A stretch of DNA of 5,577 nt from Chloroflexota bacterium (GCA_016191985.1 JACPVB010000200.1:1-5577); one strand, 5' to 3'; shown: positions 1 to 5,500, counted from the stretch's first letter. Program-made: numbers and translations. Notes: generated by a model not told the origin, from the sequence alone.

Positions 1-356
1 CTCTTCAACCACGCCCTCAGCAAAGGACTGGCTTTCATCTCCTTCGGAAACACCCGCCCGGAGGTGCCAACGAAGGTTTCGACTCCAAGCCCACGCGCCC
101 ATTCGCGCAAGTCATCGGGGGTGAAATCCATCAACCATTTTTCCACTTCCCCTTTTCGGCTTCCATAGCGTGAGACAAATTTCTCGAACGGCTCTGAGTG
201 CGTGAGGTTCAATCCGCTTTTGCCTGCCATTAAAAATTTTCGCCCAAGCGATGACATGGAATCATACACATCCACTTTTATCCCATGTCCGCTCAATACT
301 TCCGCCGCCATCAACCCCGCTGGTCCACCGCCGATGATCGCTACTGTTTTATCCAT
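1..356 (-). CDS. PP_4765-type flavoprotein (BaiN/YhiN-like FAD-binding oxidoreductase), N-terminal part
   Basis: The 3' part runs off the left edge, leaving 118 complete codons. The product begins MDKTVAIIGGGPAGLMAA, a Rossmann dinucleotide-binding motif (GGGPAG at residues 9-14) for FAD. It is followed by GRKFLMAGKSGLNLTHSEP (about 38-56) and SGRVFPKEMKASPLLRAWL near residues 100-117. The order of GRKFLMAG, LNLTHSE and GRVFP..KA.PLLRAW is characteristic of the TIGR03862/PP_4765 flavoproteins, related to the HI0933/YhiN and BaiN families. Members are soluble FAD proteins, mostly of unknown substrate. BaiN was reported to act in bile acid dehydroxylation, but that role should not be transferred here. 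ATG 356 is chosen because the glycine motif starts at the normal distance from it and TATAAT lies six bases upstream. No Shine-Dalgarno is visible, so it is probably translated from a leaderless message. The family call is firm; the substrate is unknown. Confidence 0.93.
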   Translation of the reverse strand, partial: MDKTVAIIGGGPAGLMAAEVLSGHGIKVDVYDSMSSLGRKFLMAGKSGLNLTHSEPFEKFVSRYGSRKGEVEKWLMDFTPDDLREWARGLGVETFVGTSGRVFPKEMKASPLLRAWLK

Positions 357-362
357 GCGATC

Positions 363-368
363 ATTATA
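363..368 (-). promoter_or_regulatory. -10 box of a probable leaderless promoter for the flavoprotein gene
   Basis: Read on the minus strand this is an exact TATAAT followed by six bases (GATCGC) and then ATG. With normal sigma-70-type geometry the transcript would start on or next to the A of the start codon. No convincing TTGACA-like -35 is seen 16-18 bases upstream. There is no purine-rich ribosome site, which fits leaderless translation. The same arrangement occurs before the deacetylase gene at the other end of the window. Confidence 0.5.
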
Positions 369-389
369 AACTGCCTGAACCAAAATACC

Positions 390-423
390 GCAACGCATCG
401 TCCCCGTAGGGGGTTCACGTTGC
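390..423. repeat. Intergenic palindrome (two-part hairpin)
   Basis: GCAACG (390-395) is the exact reverse complement of CGTTGC (418-423). Inside it, CCCC (402-405) can pair with GGGG (409-412) around a GTA loop. On the minus strand the outer arm is followed by GGTATTTTGG, a weak T-rich stretch, so it could add termination before the flavoprotein promoter. It could equally be one copy of a dispersed palindromic repeat. It contains no ORF with recognisable similarity. The remainder of the 357-515 gap shows nothing else I can support. Confidence 0.45.
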
Positions 424-498
424 GCTTGATCTGGCTGCAAAACTGGGCCGCGCAAGATAAACCTTGTGGTACAAAATAATACACGGGGAATATAAAGA

Positions 499-527
499 GA
501 AAACTCCTGACCCGTTCAGGAGTTTTT
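499..527 (-). terminator. Intrinsic terminator, possibly bidirectional, overlapping the end of the zinc-ribbon gene
   Basis: A perfect 10-bp stem pairs AAACTCCTGA (501-510) with TCAGGAGTTT (516-525) around a five-base loop (511-515). One further A-T pair and a possible G-T pair extend it. On the minus strand the stem is followed by TTTTCTCTTTATA, and on the plus strand by TTTTTG counting stem T's. The minus-strand reading closes the three-gene unit. The TGA stop of the upstream gene (518-516) lies inside the 5' arm, so the last two codons and the stop are part of the hairpin. No plus-strand gene is seen that would need it. Confidence 0.75.
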
Positions 528-749
528 GAGCTTGCGACCATGTCGGTCCATTTCACAACCGCATCTGGGACATGTAAACCCTCCCCATAACATTTGTTTC
601 AAATTGGCGGGTTTCCGAAAAGCAGGTAGATGCTCACCACAAGCGGGGCATTTGGGGCGTTTTATGACCCACCATGCCAGCCCGAAAAGCAAGACCGCTA
701 ACCCGCCTGCAATTGTGCCAACAAGTGTGCTGACAACCCATAAATCCAT
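516..749 (-). CDS. Small single-pass membrane protein with a C-terminal zinc ribbon
   Basis: This 77-residue product is of unknown function. Residues 4-29 form one hydrophobic helix with Gly-rich and Trp-Trp ends. It is followed at once by KRPK, which by the positive-inside rule puts the C-terminal part in the cytoplasm. There, CPACG (34-38) and CPRCG (60-64) give four Cys (34, 37, 60, 63) suited to one zinc ion. The stretch between them, with FRKP, a W-G-G-F motif and a trailing C-E-M-D-R-x-G-R, looks like a recurrent small zinc-ribbon type in bacterial hypothetical proteins. The ATG lies two bases after the TAG stop of the gene upstream and has only weak ribosome-site sequence, so translational coupling is likely. 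It is the last gene of the unit. The strict Cys spacing and lack of disruption argue that it is real. Confidence 0.8.
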   Translation of the reverse strand: MDLWVVSTLVGTIAGGLAVLLFGLAWWVIKRPKCPACGEHLPAFRKPANLKQMLWGGFTCPRCGCEMDRHGRKLKNS

Positions 750-751
750 TT

Positions 752-1153
752 CTACTTTACATTGATCACGATCTTATCCAAATCACGCGGATTCTTCGGG
801 TCGATCCAAACGTCCACTGTCTTGCCTTCTTCAAGCAGGTCAAGCGAGTTTGTTGGGAACGTAAACATCTTATCCACCTGGTACACATCAATGCCCGGCA
901 CGTCGATCTCAAGGCCGATGGTGACCATGGTGTACAAGGAATGGCGACCTGACCGGTCCCGGTAATTATGATCGGGGACGCGCAGGATCGTCCCGCGTCC
1001 CTGCCTGCCGCTGGCCTTCAACGCATCCACTTTTTTACGGCGATAGGCTGGATACCAGATCAGAATTCCATATAAAGAACCAGCTACCGCCACCACGCCA
1101 AAAGCGATAATACATACAGACACGATCAGGGTGATGACGGTGGTGATATCCAT
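752..1153 (-). CDS. Single-pass membrane protein with a DUF3592-like beta domain
   Basis: The product is 133 residues. Residues 5-33 are a long hydrophobic helix. A basic stretch YRRKK follows (37-41), then a soluble, probably cytoplasmic, beta-rich domain. That domain starts with GRGTILRV (about 52-59) and ends with GKTVDVWIDPKNP (110-122), a pattern like the G-x-x-V-x-V-x-Y-D-P-x-N-P ending of DUF3592 proteins. I know of no biochemical role for that family; assignment is by pattern only. ATG 1153 is chosen because it lies one base after the TAA stop of the upstream gene and directly starts the membrane helix. The frame stays open upstream to 1237, but that extension runs antiparallel to nothing useful and overlaps the upstream coding end with polar, low-complexity residues. 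It is the middle gene of a coupled three-gene unit. Confidence 0.85.
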   Translation of the reverse strand: MDITTVITLIVSVCIIAFGVVAVAGSLYGILIWYPAYRRKKVDALKASGRQGRGTILRVPDHNYRDRSGRHSLYTMVTIGLEIDVPGIDVYQVDKMFTFPTNSLDLLEEGKTVDVWIDPKNPRDLDKIVINVK

Positions 1154-1154
1154 C

Positions 1155-2213
1155 TTATTGTTCCACGCTGAGCACCCCGCCCAGCGCATTGAGCTTGAGA
1201 GTCCAGACGCTGCCGATTTGGAATTGCTGGAATTCACTTAGCGAGCCTGGTGTGTAGGTTTCCTGTCCATCCTCGGTAGTGAAATAGACGGTCAACGTTT
1301 CGGAGGTATCGCCAATGCGCTGTTCGCCGAAGAGACTGGGCTGCTCATAAATGGGGTTGAGGTCATTGCCGTCCAACGTGTAGGTTTGGATAGTCGTCCA
1401 TTCGTCCACGGTGTAACTGCAATATTGCTCGGTTTCAGTGTGGCATTCCTCCACAACCTCGGCAAAGCCGTTGCCTTTATCGATTGTCTTTTCCTCGCAG
1501 ACTTCCTGGCTCTCGTCATGGCAGGAGACATTATAGGCATCCGATGGTGCGCTTCCGCGTTCGTTGGAATAATTGACGGCCTGCACCTCCTGCACAGGGA
1601 CGGAGGTCTGCCAGCTTACGTCAGTCACGGTCCCTTGCACGGATTTTGATGGCAGCACGAACAACATCAGAATGGCGATGCAACAGACCGTTAAGAATGC
1701 GCCGATTCCACCGATCACAAACCAGTTCGGTTTTTTAGCCGGTTGGGATTTCTGCGCCACGGCTGCTTGCGCCTGCACGGGAGCAGGTTGTGGCGTTGCG
1801 ATCTTGGGCAATGGAGCGCCGCATTGGGTGCAGGTGGTAGCCGTGCCCGGGTTTTCGAATCCGCAGTTCGCGCAGGTGACAGCTTTCGGCGGAGTCGGAG
1901 CCGCTTGTAGAATCTGCCCGGATTCGCGCGCCTTGCCTTCCTTCAAATCCCCGCCGCATTGTGAGCATGTCGTCGCAGTGGACGGGTTGCGCGTGCCGCA
2001 AAACCCGCAATGGATGTCTGCGCCCGCTTTGGCGGCTTGCACTAATTTTTCGTCTGTGACAATCTTTTCGTTTGCCGCGCGCTGGAATTTAACGTTCTCC
2101 GGTTGGGGCGCGCCGCAGTTCTGACAGGTTTTGATCGAGCCTGGGTTGCGCCCGTCACAGTTCGGGCAAACCCATTCCAGTTGAACAAAACCTTTGCTTG
2201 CTTTTCTTGCCAT
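1155..2213 (-). CDS. Membrane-anchored protein with three N-terminal zinc ribbons and a Cys-containing extracytoplasmic domain
   Basis: The product is 352 residues, function unknown. Three zinc-ribbon modules occur in the N-terminal half: C16-x2-C19/C30-x2-C33, C69-x2-C72/C83-x2-C86 and C114-x2-C117/C128-x2-C131. All have an N-P-x-x-x-x-T/K-T-C core, as in DZR/RanBP2-like ribbons. A Pro/Ala/Gln-rich linker (134-162) ends in basic residues before one membrane helix (164-187). This predicts ribbons inside and the C-terminal half outside. The outer domain (191-352) has two C-x7-C pairs (231/239 and 257/265), both starting Cys-His, separated by a DKGNGFAEVVE segment, and ends in beta-like sequence. 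AGGAG six bases before the ATG supports this start. It is first in a unit with two smaller membrane proteins, one base ahead of the next. Ribbons of this sort often bind protein or nucleic acid partners, but the partner cannot be read from sequence. Confidence 0.88.
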   Translation of the reverse strand: MARKASKGFVQLEWVCPNCDGRNPGSIKTCQNCGAPQPENVKFQRAANEKIVTDEKLVQAAKAGADIHCGFCGTRNPSTATTCSQCGGDLKEGKARESGQILQAAPTPPKAVTCANCGFENPGTATTCTQCGAPLPKIATPQPAPVQAQAAVAQKSQPAKKPNWFVIGGIGAFLTVCCIAILMLFVLPSKSVQGTVTDVSWQTSVPVQEVQAVNYSNERGSAPSDAYNVSCHDESQEVCEEKTIDKGNGFAEVVEECHTETEQYCSYTVDEWTTIQTYTLDGNDLNPIYEQPSLFGEQRIGDTSETLTVYFTTEDGQETYTPGSLSEFQQFQIGSVWTLKLNALGGVLSVEQ

Positions 2214-2219
2214 CTTTCA

Positions 2220-2224
2220 CTCCT
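2220..2224 (-). promoter_or_regulatory. Shine-Dalgarno AGGAG for the triple zinc-ribbon gene
   Basis: On the minus strand AGGAG is separated from ATG 2213 by six bases, close to ideal spacing. It fixes the start of this gene, and it contrasts with the weak sites before the two downstream genes, which probably rely on coupling. Confidence 0.85.
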
Positions 2225-2242
2225 GTGTGTTTTCTTTTTCAG

Positions 2243-2269
2243 TGTATAACAAAAGTGTACCACCATCAA
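2243..2269 (-). promoter_or_regulatory. Probable promoter of the three-gene zinc-ribbon unit
   Basis: On the minus strand an extended -10 (TG-T-TATACA, hexamer at 2248-2243) lies 15 bases after a TTGATG that could serve as -35 (2269-2264). The spacer is short, but the TG extension compensates in known sigma-70 promoters. A start near 2236 would leave a leader of about 23 bases containing AGGAG. The 10-mer GTACACTTTT just before the -10 is also found upstream of the peptidase gene. Confidence 0.45.
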
Positions 2270-2283
2270 ACCTCAGGTAAAGA

Positions 2284-2328
2284 CCCTAAAGGTTTTCACG
2301 AAGTCCTCGAAGAGGAAAACCTTTAGGG
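2284..2328 (-). terminator. Perfect 14-bp stem hairpin downstream of the peptidase gene
   Basis: CCCTAAAGGTTTTC (2284-2297) is exactly complementary to GAAAACCTTTAGGG (2315-2328). The 17-base loop can itself form a small stem. It lies 42 bases after the stop codon of the peptidase gene on the minus strand, where a terminator is expected. However, the following bases are TCTTTACC, a poor U-tract, and on the plus strand CCTGC. It may therefore be a weak terminator, an mRNA-stabilising 3' structure, or one copy of a dispersed palindromic repeat. The rest of the 2214-2370 gap holds only the promoter and ribosome site noted separately. Confidence 0.5.
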
Positions 2329-2370
2329 CCTGCAATTACGGGAATGTGTTGATGATTTGTTGAGGTTAAT

Positions 2371-4380
2371 TTACCGAGTCAGGTTGATGGTTTCTCCATC
2401 GAATTCACCGGTGAGGGTGGCGGTGCGGGTCTGGTAATTATAGTTGTAGGTAAGCGTGCCCTTTTTATCTCCGCTGATTTCGAGGGTGGATGTGAAGATG
2501 CCGAGGCTGGAGTTGTATGAGCCTGTGCCCGTCACCACGAGACCGGGCATCATGGAACATTGATCGTAGGTGTAGGCGGCGCCATCATCACTGGGACCGA
2601 ACGTGTACGTGCCGCCATAGGTGCAGGCGGTGGTTTCATCCTCTTCCCACTCTCCGTAATAGACTTCAGGCAGGTAGTAGAGGTTGTCGTCCAGGGCGGT
2701 CATCATTTCCATGGGGTCGGCAAAATCGCTCACATCCTCGGGCAGGTTGGCGGAGTAAAAGGAGAAGGGTTCCTTTTCCCAATCGGTGCAGACGGTTTCG
2801 CGCTGGGCGGGCAGTTTTCCATCTACGAGAAAATCGGTGATGATGTTGTCGGGGCATTCATATCCCCAGCCATAAATGGAATGGATGCCGCCTTCCACGT
2901 AGACGTGATATCCATCTGCCAGGTTTTTATAAACGGCTTCACCTTCTTCAAACGGAGTGGCCGGGTCGAGGGTGGCATTCAACACAAAGGTGGGAACGCC
3001 TTCCAGAGTCAGCGGTTCACGGCGGACGGTTTCCTTTGGCGAGGCGGGCCAGAATGCACAGCTTAGGCCGGTATACACACTCCCGTCCACGCGTGGCACC
3101 GTGCCGTTCGAAGCCTGACCAGCTTCAATGGTCTGAGCGATGCGCTCTTCCTGAGTCCCGCTGAAGTAGGTATCATCTGTGCATAATACGCCGAGGAACA
3201 TCGTGTCTGAAAAGGTCGGGTCACCGAGGTAATCGAAAGTGGCGGGGTCGATCACGGTATTGATGTACATCAACCGCAGCAAGGGGATGAGGTCGCCTTT
3301 GTTGGCGGAGGCCAGCGCCTTTAAAAATATCATGCGGCTGGTGAGCGTGTACATTTGATAGGCGGTGGTGTATTCAAGCTGGTTGAAGGTGAAGGTGCCT
3401 TTTACTTTTTCGCCGCTTGGCAATGGGAACTCGTATGCGATGGGCTTATCGGCAACCTTGGCCGCCAATTCATCGTACGCCGCCAGAGCATCCTTGCCAC
3501 CCATATCCGCGGAACAGTCTTCATCGTCGTTGCAGGCTTTCAACACGGCAACCAAAACTTTATCGAAGGCTTTTTCCTGCGAAAGCGCGCTCTCTTCACC
3601 GGTCTGCGTCATGTTGATGGTTCCATCGAGGATCAAGCCCGCCAGGCGGTCTGCGTGTGCGGCGGCGTATGTTTGGGAAACGGCAGTTCCATAACTTACG
3701 CCGTACAACCAAAATTTTTCATCGCCGATGATTGCGCGGAACGACTCAATATCTTCCGCAACCTGGTCGGTGCCGAAGAACGCCAGCTTGGCCGGTTCGA
3801 TGCCGATTTCCGCAACACATTCTTCGATGTACGTGCGCGCATCGTCAATGGCGGCCTGTTGTTCTTCGGGTGTGTCGTACCCTTCTTCGCCGGTAGTATC
3901 CACGTCGGTCAGATAACGAATGAAATCCTTTTCAAAAGCAACGGGACATTCCAGCGGATTGGAAAGCCCGATGCCGCGCTGATCGTAAAAGACGATATCA
4001 AAATGCTCTAAAACACTTTCGCTGAAATAATCCAAATAAGCGCTGCTGATGCCCTCTCCGCCGGGTCCGCCGGGGAAGGCCTGCACATACATGCCGTAGC
4101 GTTCGCCGGAAGCGGGCCGCACACCAAAGACCACGCTTATGGTTTCGGTGTTTGCTGGGTCAAAATGATCGAGCGGAACTTCAATGCTCACACAGGTAAG
4201 GTCCGGGGTTTCATCGCAAGGCGCGCCGCCCAGTTCCTCCAGTTTTGCGGCAATGCTGGGAAGCGTCACATCAACGGGTTCCAGAGTGGGAGGGATGTTG
4301 GGGGTCGGTGTCGGCATCAAGGTCTGGCAGGCCAGCGATACCAGGGCAATGATCGAAATAAATTTCAAAAGTTTTTTCAT
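2371..4380 (-). CDS. Secreted lipoprotein, TAP-like alpha/beta-hydrolase peptidase (S33 family)
   Basis: The product is 669 residues. A lipoprotein signal (MKK, hydrophobic 4-17, SLAC with Cys18) is followed by a Thr-Pro-rich linker, so it is probably anchored on the outer face of the membrane. Family features in order are VPLDHFDP (68-75), the oxyanion-region FPGGPGGEG (102-110), DQRGIGLSNP (133-142), nucleophile elbow GVSYG with Ser229, LDPATP with acid Asp472, and GGIHS with His500. The order and the TAP-like C-terminal lobe match tripeptidyl/prolyl aminopeptidases, which remove N-terminal residues from peptides; exact specificity is not readable. Twelve Cys besides Cys18 suggest disulphides. 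Residues from about 553 on form an additional beta-rich, Thr/Tyr/Gly-rich tail with Cys586 and Cys608, beyond the usual family end. The lipobox has Ser rather than Leu at -3, so lipidation is likely but not certain. AGGAG six bases upstream supports ATG 4380. It appears to be a single-gene transcript. Confidence 0.92.
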   Translation of the reverse strand: MKKLLKFISIIALVSLACQTLMPTPTPNIPPTLEPVDVTLPSIAAKLEELGGAPCDETPDLTCVSIEVPLDHFDPANTETISVVFGVRPASGERYGMYVQAFPGGPGGEGISSAYLDYFSESVLEHFDIVFYDQRGIGLSNPLECPVAFEKDFIRYLTDVDTTGEEGYDTPEEQQAAIDDARTYIEECVAEIGIEPAKLAFFGTDQVAEDIESFRAIIGDEKFWLYGVSYGTAVSQTYAAAHADRLAGLILDGTINMTQTGEESALSQEKAFDKVLVAVLKACNDDEDCSADMGGKDALAAYDELAAKVADKPIAYEFPLPSGEKVKGTFTFNQLEYTTAYQMYTLTSRMIFLKALASANKGDLIPLLRLMYINTVIDPATFDYLGDPTFSDTMFLGVLCTDDTYFSGTQEERIAQTIEAGQASNGTVPRVDGSVYTGLSCAFWPASPKETVRREPLTLEGVPTFVLNATLDPATPFEEGEAVYKNLADGYHVYVEGGIHSIYGWGYECPDNIITDFLVDGKLPAQRETVCTDWEKEPFSFYSANLPEDVSDFADPMEMMTALDDNLYYLPEVYYGEWEEDETTACTYGGTYTFGPSDDGAAYTYDQCSMMPGLVVTGTGSYNSSLGIFTSTLEISGDKKGTLTYNYNYQTRTATLTGEFDGETINLTR

Positions 4381-4386
4381 GTTTCT

Positions 4387-4391
4387 CTCCT
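4387..4391 (-). promoter_or_regulatory. Shine-Dalgarno AGGAG for the peptidase lipoprotein
   Basis: On the minus strand AGGAG, within GAGGAGAG, ends six bases before ATG 4380. This is the same spacing as for the triple zinc-ribbon gene, and it confirms the start in front of a typical Lys-Lys signal peptide. Confidence 0.85.
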
Positions 4392-4393
4392 CA

Positions 4394-4417
4394 TATAAAT
4401 TGGCTCTTATAAATTGG
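4394..4417. repeat. Tandem direct repeat of TATAAATTGG in the peptidase promoter region
   Basis: The ten bases TATAAATTGG occur at 4394-4403 and again at 4408-4417, with a 14-base period. They straddle the most plausible -10 (TATAAG, minus strand 4411-4406), which would place the transcript start near 4399 and give a leader of about 19 bases. The pair could be an operator, a duplicated -10, or a small slippage duplication. I see no good -35. Confidence 0.4.
4406..4411 (-). promoter_or_regulatory. Possible -10 box for the peptidase gene
   Basis: TATAAG on the minus strand lies 25 bases before ATG 4380, with the Shine-Dalgarno between. A -35 at the right distance is poor (ATTATC or TTATCG). 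The gap to the deacetylase gene is 83 bases with no terminator-like hairpin, so read-through from that gene is also possible. Confidence 0.3.
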
Positions 4418-4463
4418 TAAAAGTGTACGATAATGCCGACTTAATCACACACCCCAATTTGTC

Positions 4464-5474
4464 CTATGATGCGAACCCGTGCCACTTGCGGATCTCGGCA
4501 ATGCGCGACTCGGGATCCGGTTCCTTGTACGGAGATGGATCATTCGCTTCAAACTTTAACGGACGGCTGGTCAATGCGCCGAAGACAGCATCCACCCCGT
4601 GAGCAACGTTGCGCGGATCATAGCCGCCTTCGAGCACAAAGACGATCTTGCCATCGCAAGTTTCTTCCGCAATCTCCACCAGTTTTTTGGAAATATTAAA
4701 ATATCCCGCTGTGGATAATCCCAATGATGTGATCGGGTCGTTCCAATGCGCGTCAAACCCCGCAGAGATCAACAACATCTGCGGACGGAACGCCTCAACC
4801 ATGGGTTTAAAAATTTCATCACTGATTCGGGCAAAGGTCTCATCTCCTGCGTGGGCATGGAGCGGGACATTTGCAATGCGTTTCTTCGCGTGCGGCGCAT
4901 CGTCGAACCAGCCTGTGCCGGGGTAAATTCCCCATTGATGTGTGGACACAAAGCCAGCCCGTTCCTCGTTTAGAAATGCGGCCTGAGTCCCGTTGCCGTG
5001 ATGCGCGTCGTAGTCAATCACCATCACGCGCTCCATCCCGTTGGACAAAACATCCTGCGCGGCGATGGCGATGTTGTTGAAGATACAGAATCCCATCGAA
5101 CGGCGCGGTTCGGCATGGTGTCCCGGCGGGCGGACAATGGCGAAGGCATTCCTCGCTTCGCCGCGCATCACTTTCCGCGCGCAGGTGATGACTCCACCGG
5201 CGGCGAGCATGGCATCTTCGTAGGATGTTTGTGTTACGTAGGTAGGCGCATAATCAATCACCCCCGCTCCCTGCTTGCAGACTTCCTCAATAGCTTGAAT
5301 CAATCCTGCTTCGTGAACCCGCGCCACCTCCTCCACCTCCGCGCGGACAGGTTCGATGCGTTCTGCCCCAAAAGAATCCAAGTGCGGCTCGATGATCTCC
5401 AACCTGCCCGGCCGTTCAGGGTGATCTGGATATTCATGGCTCCGCGAGGGGACAAAGGTGAAGATAGTATTCAT
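4464..5474 (-). CDS. Histone-deacetylase-family (class II-type) Zn amidohydrolase
   Basis: The product is 336 residues, a normal length for bacterial members (AcuC, HDAH and acetylpolyamine amidohydrolase types). Its reaction is zinc-dependent hydrolysis of an N-acyl group from lysine side chains or small amines; the substrate cannot be told from sequence. The N-terminal HPERPGR (18-24) is a class II-like signature. RPPGHHAE carries the paired active-site His119 and His120. DYDAHHGNGTQ gives zinc ligands Asp156 and His158. SAGFDAH gives the third ligand, Asp241. LEGGYDP carries the transition-state Tyr285. All key residues are present, so an active enzyme is expected. It is probably cytoplasmic, with no signal or membrane segment. 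ATG 5474 is preferred over TTG 5480: the TTG adds only two residues and lies within the bases just downstream of a TATAAT box. No Shine-Dalgarno is visible, suggesting leaderless translation. No acetoin-use or polyamine genes adjoin it. Confidence 0.95.
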   Translation of the reverse strand: MNTIFTFVPSRSHEYPDHPERPGRLEIIEPHLDSFGAERIEPVRAEVEEVARVHEAGLIQAIEEVCKQGAGVIDYAPTYVTQTSYEDAMLAAGGVITCARKVMRGEARNAFAIVRPPGHHAEPRRSMGFCIFNNIAIAAQDVLSNGMERVMVIDYDAHHGNGTQAAFLNEERAGFVSTHQWGIYPGTGWFDDAPHAKKRIANVPLHAHAGDETFARISDEIFKPMVEAFRPQMLLISAGFDAHWNDPITSLGLSTAGYFNISKKLVEIAEETCDGKIVFVLEGGYDPRNVAHGVDAVFGALTSRPLKFEANDPSPYKEPDPESRIAEIRKWHGFAS

Positions 5475-5480
5475 CCGCAA

Positions 5481-5486
5481 ATTATA
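5481..5486 (-). promoter_or_regulatory. -10 box of a probable leaderless promoter for the deacetylase gene
   Basis: The minus strand has an exact TATAAT, then TTGCGG, then ATG 5474. A start site at the usual distance falls on the A of the ATG. The only purine-rich bases before the start codon (GCGG) directly abut it and could not serve as a ribosome site. No clear -35 is seen. Confidence 0.55.
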
Positions 5487-5500
5487 GCCGTTGTTTTCCC

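Noticed and set aside
285..556. Short open frames on both strands around the gap before the flavoprotein
   Set aside because: They run across the flavoprotein start, the palindrome and the terminator, and the products are Arg- or Trp-rich without any motif or ribosome site.
1154..1237. Upstream extension of the DUF3592-like gene to ATG 1237
   Set aside because: It would add 28 Ser/Asn-rich residues overlapping the coding end of the upstream gene in another frame. ATG 1153 directly precedes the membrane helix and follows the upstream stop by one base.
1573..2124. Plus-strand open frame of 183 codons
   Set aside because: It is opposite the triple zinc-ribbon gene. Its Cys and Ala content mirrors the complementary codons of the ribbons and linker.
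2560..3066. Plus-strand open frame of 168 codons rich in Gly and Val
   Set aside because: It is antisense to the peptidase C-terminal region. The composition is what the complement of that coding sequence yields; there is no recognisable domain.
3355..4011. Plus-strand open frame of 218 codons
   Set aside because: It lies wholly opposite the peptidase gene, whose catalytic motifs are intact. The translated product shows no family motif, and no ribosome site was found.
5475..5480. TTG start at 5480 for the deacetylase
   Set aside because: It gains only two residues (TTG, CGG), and the position abuts the TATAAT box. The ATG at 5474 fits the family N-terminus.
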